Assembly: GCF_000348985.1 (NCBI RefSeq)
Contig: NC_035933.1
Location: forward strand, 372,001 to 436,000
Direction: 5' to 3'
Source of the DNA: Huiozyma naganishii CBS 8797
Lineage: Eukaryota; Ascomycota; Saccharomycetes; Saccharomycetales; Saccharomycetaceae
Length of the DNA: 64,000 bases
Part shown: in pieces, positions 59,028 through 64,000 of the stretch
How positions within the stretch are numbered: position 1 is the stretch's first letter
Layout: each line of letters begins with the position of its first letter
Made by a program: the position numbers and the translations under genes
The notes under the pieces: model-generated
What the model saw: only the letters and a program-made list of their open reading frames with translations
The model's database searches: none
Told to the model about the DNA's origin: nothing

Positions 59028-60630
59028 ATGGAGTTTGGCCAACTAGGGGACACGATCGGCGGGTTGTTCCAGTTGTCGAAAGTGGATGTGTTTATTCTGG
59101 CCGCGTACAAGATTATCACAAAGGACTCGATCCTTAATGGGAACCATATCCAGGGGTCGCTGAGCGTGGTTGGTGGTGGTGCCAGGGATGGGGAGAGTGC
59201 CGGATCGGCACTCTCCGTACACCCACAGTATGCGACCACTTTCAACAAGATATCCAAGATATTTAACGTACTGCTGTCGAAAGGTAAAATGGGTGAGGAG
59301 GCTATCTCTAAGAAGTCGCCGATAGAATTGTTTCACAGGTTTCAACAGATCATGAAGGAGATCGTGTTAAGTTTTGAGACAAGCCCCTACAGTAGGTTCT
59401 TCAACAAAATTAACGACAATCTGTTCCAAATAAGGGACAACAGTGCCCTTAGGGAGGACCCATATTGGAAGGACATCACGGACGATATACTCAGCGTGTA
59501 CAGTGCAAGAACTGGTAAGATGATCAATCAGAATAGGAGGAAGAATAACAGTAACAACAATACTTCAGAGGCAGACAAGAGGAAACAAGCACTGGCACAG
59601 ACGAAAAATATGATGGAGAACGATTTTATCAACATGACAACAAACTTACTGGACGACGTTTCCCTCTCGCAACAACTCAATAAAAGATTGCAACATCCCA
59701 CAGATGCGACAAATGTAAACCAGTCAAGGTCGTTGAATGGTTACTACACACAACCTACGAGCCCTGGAATGTCCGCTCTCCCGTTCAACCTCGACGGTGA
59801 CGACGATATTCTGTCCAATGCAAACTTCAATGCGGCCACATCGAATTTACTCCCGCAGAATCAAGTAATGTTGCATTCGTCCTCGGCGAACGGGTCAATG
59901 CACCGCAAAAGACGATCACTAGGGTCTATAAACATTGATGCAATAAACGACAACGCAATGGATGAGATGCTCAAGTTTACAAACATCAGCAAGAGAATGA
60001 AGGTCGACGGTGAAAGTGTCCAACCGACAAATTCGAACGGTAACGACAATGGCACCGGACTAACCAAAACAGCAGCATCAACTGCTACTACTATGAACAA
60101 CAACAACAACAACAACAACATGCATGGGCAAACTCCAATGAGCAACGCGACGACGAGCGATAGTACAGGCCCGTCAACACAGCAAACTGGTATCACGGCT
60201 AATGGTGGGGAAATACCGGAGGGACCTACACACAGTGCTCCATCTACAATGATGGGGGATGCTGCAGTACATGCAGCTACAAGCGGATTCCCCCTGTTGA
60301 CTGGGGCTCCCACTGGCTCGGCTTCACACATGTACGGCCAGCAGCAGCAACAGCAGCAGCTGCAACAACATTTACCAACGACAAATTTACAACCACAGCA
60401 GCAGCAGCAACAGGTAGACCCCATGCCGTCTGACTACAACCGCTTTAAACAATACGCTCCAGGAAGTACGCAGCTCTTACGACATCATCCTGTCCGAGAA
60501 GGAGAAACGCATTCAATCGCTCGAGAACGAAATTGCTCTGCAGAGACAAGAGACCGTATGGCTGCGCAAAATGCTCATCGAGGACATGGGATACGTCAGA
60601 AACGTACTCAAGAACATGGCAGACAGATAA
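59028..60630 (+). CDS. GCR2: Glycolytic gene activator Gcr2, reading frame interrupted near its C terminus
   Basis: Gcr2 is the coactivator partner of Gcr1 at glycolytic and ribosomal protein promoters. Recalled family blocks are present: LSKVDVFILAAYKIITKDS, FNKISKIFNVLLSKG, SPIELFHRFQQIMKEIVLSFETSPYSRFF, LSQQLNKRLQ, LNGYYTQPTSPG and KRRSLGSINID. Asn and Gln/CAG-coded runs follow (about 60097-60120, 60340-60415). The conserved C-terminal coiled coil (YDIILSEKEKRIQSLENEI, LRKMLIEDMGYVRNVLKNM) is in another frame, ending with a stop at 60628-60630, while the first frame runs on to 60743. Continuity needs a +1 change between 60418 and about 60450. The intact product would be about 530 residues. 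S. cerevisiae has GCR2 beside WHI3 (YNL199C). Confidence 0.88.
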
Positions 60631-60853
60631 GATACGGGATCATCGGACTGGCCGTCGGGCATCGCGCTGCTCGTTCCTCACCTGCCGTCGAAAGTGACAT
60701 TAACGTCTTTCAAAATTTTAGTCGAAATCTTCTTCAAAAGTGAACAATTTCGAGGCTCAATCGCTCTGTTGATAAACGGATCATCTGTGAGGATTGCTTG
60801 TTGTGCGCTACGTGCTTCCCTTGTGTTCTTTGCAGAATTGGGTAGCGAATTCA

Positions 60854-61927
60854 ATGTCCGAATGGAAGGTTGATCCGGATCACCGGAGAAGGCTGCTGCA
60901 GTTGCAGAAGATTGGCGGGAACAAGAAGTGTGTTGACTGCCACGCGCCAAACCCGCAATGGGCGTCGCCCAAGTTCGGGATCTTCATCTGTCTTGAGTGT
61001 GCTGGTGTGCACCGGTCGCTTGGAGTGCACATATCTTTCGTGCGTTCGATCACCATGGACCAGTTCAAGCCGGAGGAGCTTGTGAGAATGGAGAAGGGAG
61101 GGAACGACCAATTTAACGAGTACATGGCCGCGCACGGCGTAGATCTTGGACTACCGCAGAAAGTCAAGTACGACAACGTCATTGCCCAGGACTACAAGGA
61201 GAAATTGACATGTGAAGTGGAGGGCAAAGAATTCGCGGAACCGGAACACCCAGGGTTTGACGCCTCGCAGCTCGGTGTCGCGGGGGCATCGGCTACCACG
61301 CTAGGTGGGAGTCGATCCAACACTCCGTTGGAAAACCGCCGTTCTGCGACGCCCAAAAGAGACCAGCGCGACGACCAGCCAGGGCAGGCGCAAAGGGAGA
61401 GAACGAGGCGTACTTGCCGAGCTTGGGAAGCAGAACGAACAAAACCGGCCCACTTACCACCTTCTCAAGGTGGCAAGTATCAGGGCTTTGGGAACACGCC
61501 CGCTCCGGCCGATACTGCGGAGCACCAAAATACACTAAACCTGGAGAGCTTCCAAAACGATCCTCTGGGCACGCTCTCGAAGGGATGGAGCATCTTCTCG
61601 TCGAGCATATCCAAGTCGGTCGCAGACGTCAATGAGTCAGTCATCAAGCCGGGCTACGAGCAATGGCAGTCTGGAGAACTATCGGAGGAGACCAAGCGAG
61701 CCGCCACGCAGTTCGGCCAGAAGTGCCAAGAAACGAGTAGCTACGGCTACACTGCATTCCAAAACTTTACCAAATCACTACAAGAACAGTACTACGGAGA
61801 GAAGGAAGAGTCCACAATGGGGCCAAGAGCAGAAACCCAAGCAGGTTCTGGTCAAGAGTACACGAAACTACTACCGGATGAAAAAGGGTCGTCTAAGAAA
61901 CGGGAAGATGAATGGGATGAATTCTGA
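60854..61927 (+). CDS. GCS1: Arf GTPase-activating protein Gcs1
   Basis: Gcs1 stimulates GTP hydrolysis by Arf1 in Golgi-ER and post-Golgi traffic. The ATG at 60854 ([21 protein letters not shown]) gives 357 residues. The ArfGAP zinc finger has Cys26, Cys29, Cys46 and Cys49, and the arginine finger is Arg54 ([15 protein letters not shown]). The conserved [34 protein letters not shown] (ALPS-like membrane-curvature motif region) and [21 protein letters not shown] follow, ending with acidic DEWDEF. Between 61391 and 61453 the translated frame loses similarity, while ENEAYL and then [12 protein letters not shown] appear in the two other frames (see findings). Confidence 0.94.
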   Translation: MSEWKVDPDHRRRLLQLQKIGGNKKCVDCHAPNPQWASPKFGIFICLECAGVHRSLGVHISFVRSITMDQFKPEELVRMEKGGNDQFNEYMAAHGVDLGLPQKVKYDNVIAQDYKEKLTCEVEGKEFAEPEHPGFDASQLGVAGASATTLGGSRSNTPLENRRSATPKRDQRDDQPGQAQRERTRRTCRAWEAERTKPAHLPPSQGGKYQGFGNTPAPADTAEHQNTLNLESFQNDPLGTLSKGWSIFSSSISKSVADVNESVIKPGYEQWQSGELSEETKRAATQFGQKCQETSSYGYTAFQNFTKSLQEQYYGEKEESTMGPRAETQAGSGQEYTKLLPDEKGSSKKREDEWDEF

Positions 61928-63185
<1,258 letters not shown>

Positions 63186-64000
63186 CCACAATGTAGAATA
63201 GAAAAAGAGAGCTCCACAGTAGTATAATCATTATTTGTTGTTATTTATGTACAATGGTAAGGTATTGTCATTTTACGATTTTGGGTCGTTTAACTCATCT
63301 GAAGAGTTATCACTCTTATACGTTATGGTAATTTACCTGGAGGTCTGTAAGGGAAGCCCCCACATGTAGCCACATTATCCGAAACAAATAGATAAACTCA
63401 TAAGGTTTTTGCTTTGGCATCTTTCAGCCCAACCTCCAAGTGAAGAAAACTTGTGTAATCAAGTATTTGTACAGTTACGTATTCTACTTAAGTAGAACTA
63501 TAAACTGTTGAATAGGGTCTTGTTCGCCGTGGCTATTCATTGTAGTAGAGTAAAGAGATGTTTTAGTTCAGGTATGGCTTCTGGTATATACTTAATATAT
63601 AAGTATATGGTTCGATGATCTCTTCTATATTGTCACAGATAGAAGGATCAATTCATTCGATGTAGTTAGGCTTTATATACGTGAGAATTTGCTTAGAGTC
63701 AATGGTGTGGCTCTTCACTTTCTCACTGTCGTGGATACCTCCACACTTGTGGCATCGTTATTTGTCTCGTTAACATTTGTGTCTTTTATCAAGTGTGTGT
63801 CCTGTGGCCTATGATGATATCTTATCATCCTTATCATAGTCATTTTCTATATCCCGCACAAAGCGTATAAGACTTCTGAGACCTGATCCTAAAAGGATAA
63901 CTACATTACTTCTTGCGGCAAATATAGTAAAAAGTGGACCACTCAATATTCAAAAGGGTTTCCTCACTTGGCACATTACATTCTTTCATTAATTCGTCAA
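63186..64000. promoter_or_regulatory. Long AT-rich gap downstream of DIM1 with GATA-factor motifs
   Basis: The last 815 bases hold no gene I can support. Two GATAAG sites (minus strand, 63826-63821 and 63835-63830) lie 3 bp apart next to further GATAA-like cores near 63788 and 63893. They could belong to the promoter of a gene starting beyond the window; in S. cerevisiae DIM1 is followed by the amino acid permease gene DIP5, a nitrogen-regulated type. No LTR ends, primer-binding site or tRNA were seen. Confidence 0.5.

Noticed and set aside
60418..60480. Programmed +1 frameshift of a known type in GCR2
   Set aside because: None of the heptamers known from Ty1, EST3 or antizyme is present in the overlap, so a known mechanism is not supported, though a new one is not excluded.
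63186..64000. Possible solo LTR or retrotransposon remnant at the right edge
   Set aside because: No TG...CA ends with target duplication, primer-binding site or Gag-like frame could be found.

Overview
The window is nuclear DNA of a budding yeast of the family Saccharomycetaceae. The genes are compact and nearly all intronless. The few introns use the yeast signals GTATGT, TACTAAC and CAG. About 27 protein genes can be recognised by sequence and by gene order. Two gene-order blocks known from Saccharomyces cerevisiae lie side by side. Bases 1-31800 match the order YIL144W-YIL159W (NDC80, PAN6, ATG32, SLN1, RPL40A, MLP2, MCM10, YIL152W, RRD1, IMP2', GUT2, UBP7, YIL156W-B, COA1, AIM20, BNR1), with every relative strand kept. 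Bases 32580-61930 match YDL212W-YDL226C (SHR3, NOP6, GDH2, RRI1, TIM22, YDL218W, DTD1, CDC13, FMP45, HBT1, WHI4, SHS1, GCS1). Genes that S. cerevisiae keeps only on the sister copies (PCK1, BAS1, ESL2) are missing. That suggests a species descended from the whole-genome duplication, perhaps in the Kazachstania/Naumovozyma group; the species cannot be fixed from the sequence alone.

The departures from that order are informative. An unrecognised 134-residue gene sits at the junction of the two blocks. A secreted, repeat-rich protein gene lies between TIM22 and YDL218W. GCR2, which belongs to the WHI3 sister block in S. cerevisiae, lies between SHS1 and GCS1. DIM1 follows GCS1, where S. cerevisiae has HO.

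By function the window covers: chromosome maintenance (NDC80, MCM10, CDC13); osmosensing and mitophagy (SLN1, ATG32); mitochondria (GUT2, COA1, TIM22); cell polarity and cortex (BNR1, SHS1, HBT1, FMP45, AIM20); ubiquitin and Nedd8 biology (RPL40A, UBP7, RRI1); ribosome biogenesis (RPL40A, NOP6, DIM1); and metabolism or its regulation (PAN6, GDH2, GCR2). NOP6 and DIM1 both carry the RRPE plus PAC promoter pair of ribosome-biogenesis genes, CDC13 has an MCB site and RPL40A a Rap1-like site.

The most interesting signals are at RNA and regulatory level. A 15-bp perfect hairpin lies between branch point and 3' splice site of the YIL156W-B intron. HBT1 has a candidate 5'-leader intron whose 5' splice site lies in the loop of a 14-bp inverted repeat. 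Two palindromes 21 bp apart lie in the SHS1/GCR2 promoter. GCR2 has a reading-frame break, and GCS1 has a run of three mutually compensating one-base shifts. A region of very high G+C stands upstream of FMP45. Comparisons with S. cerevisiae proteins and gene order are from memory, not from a search.
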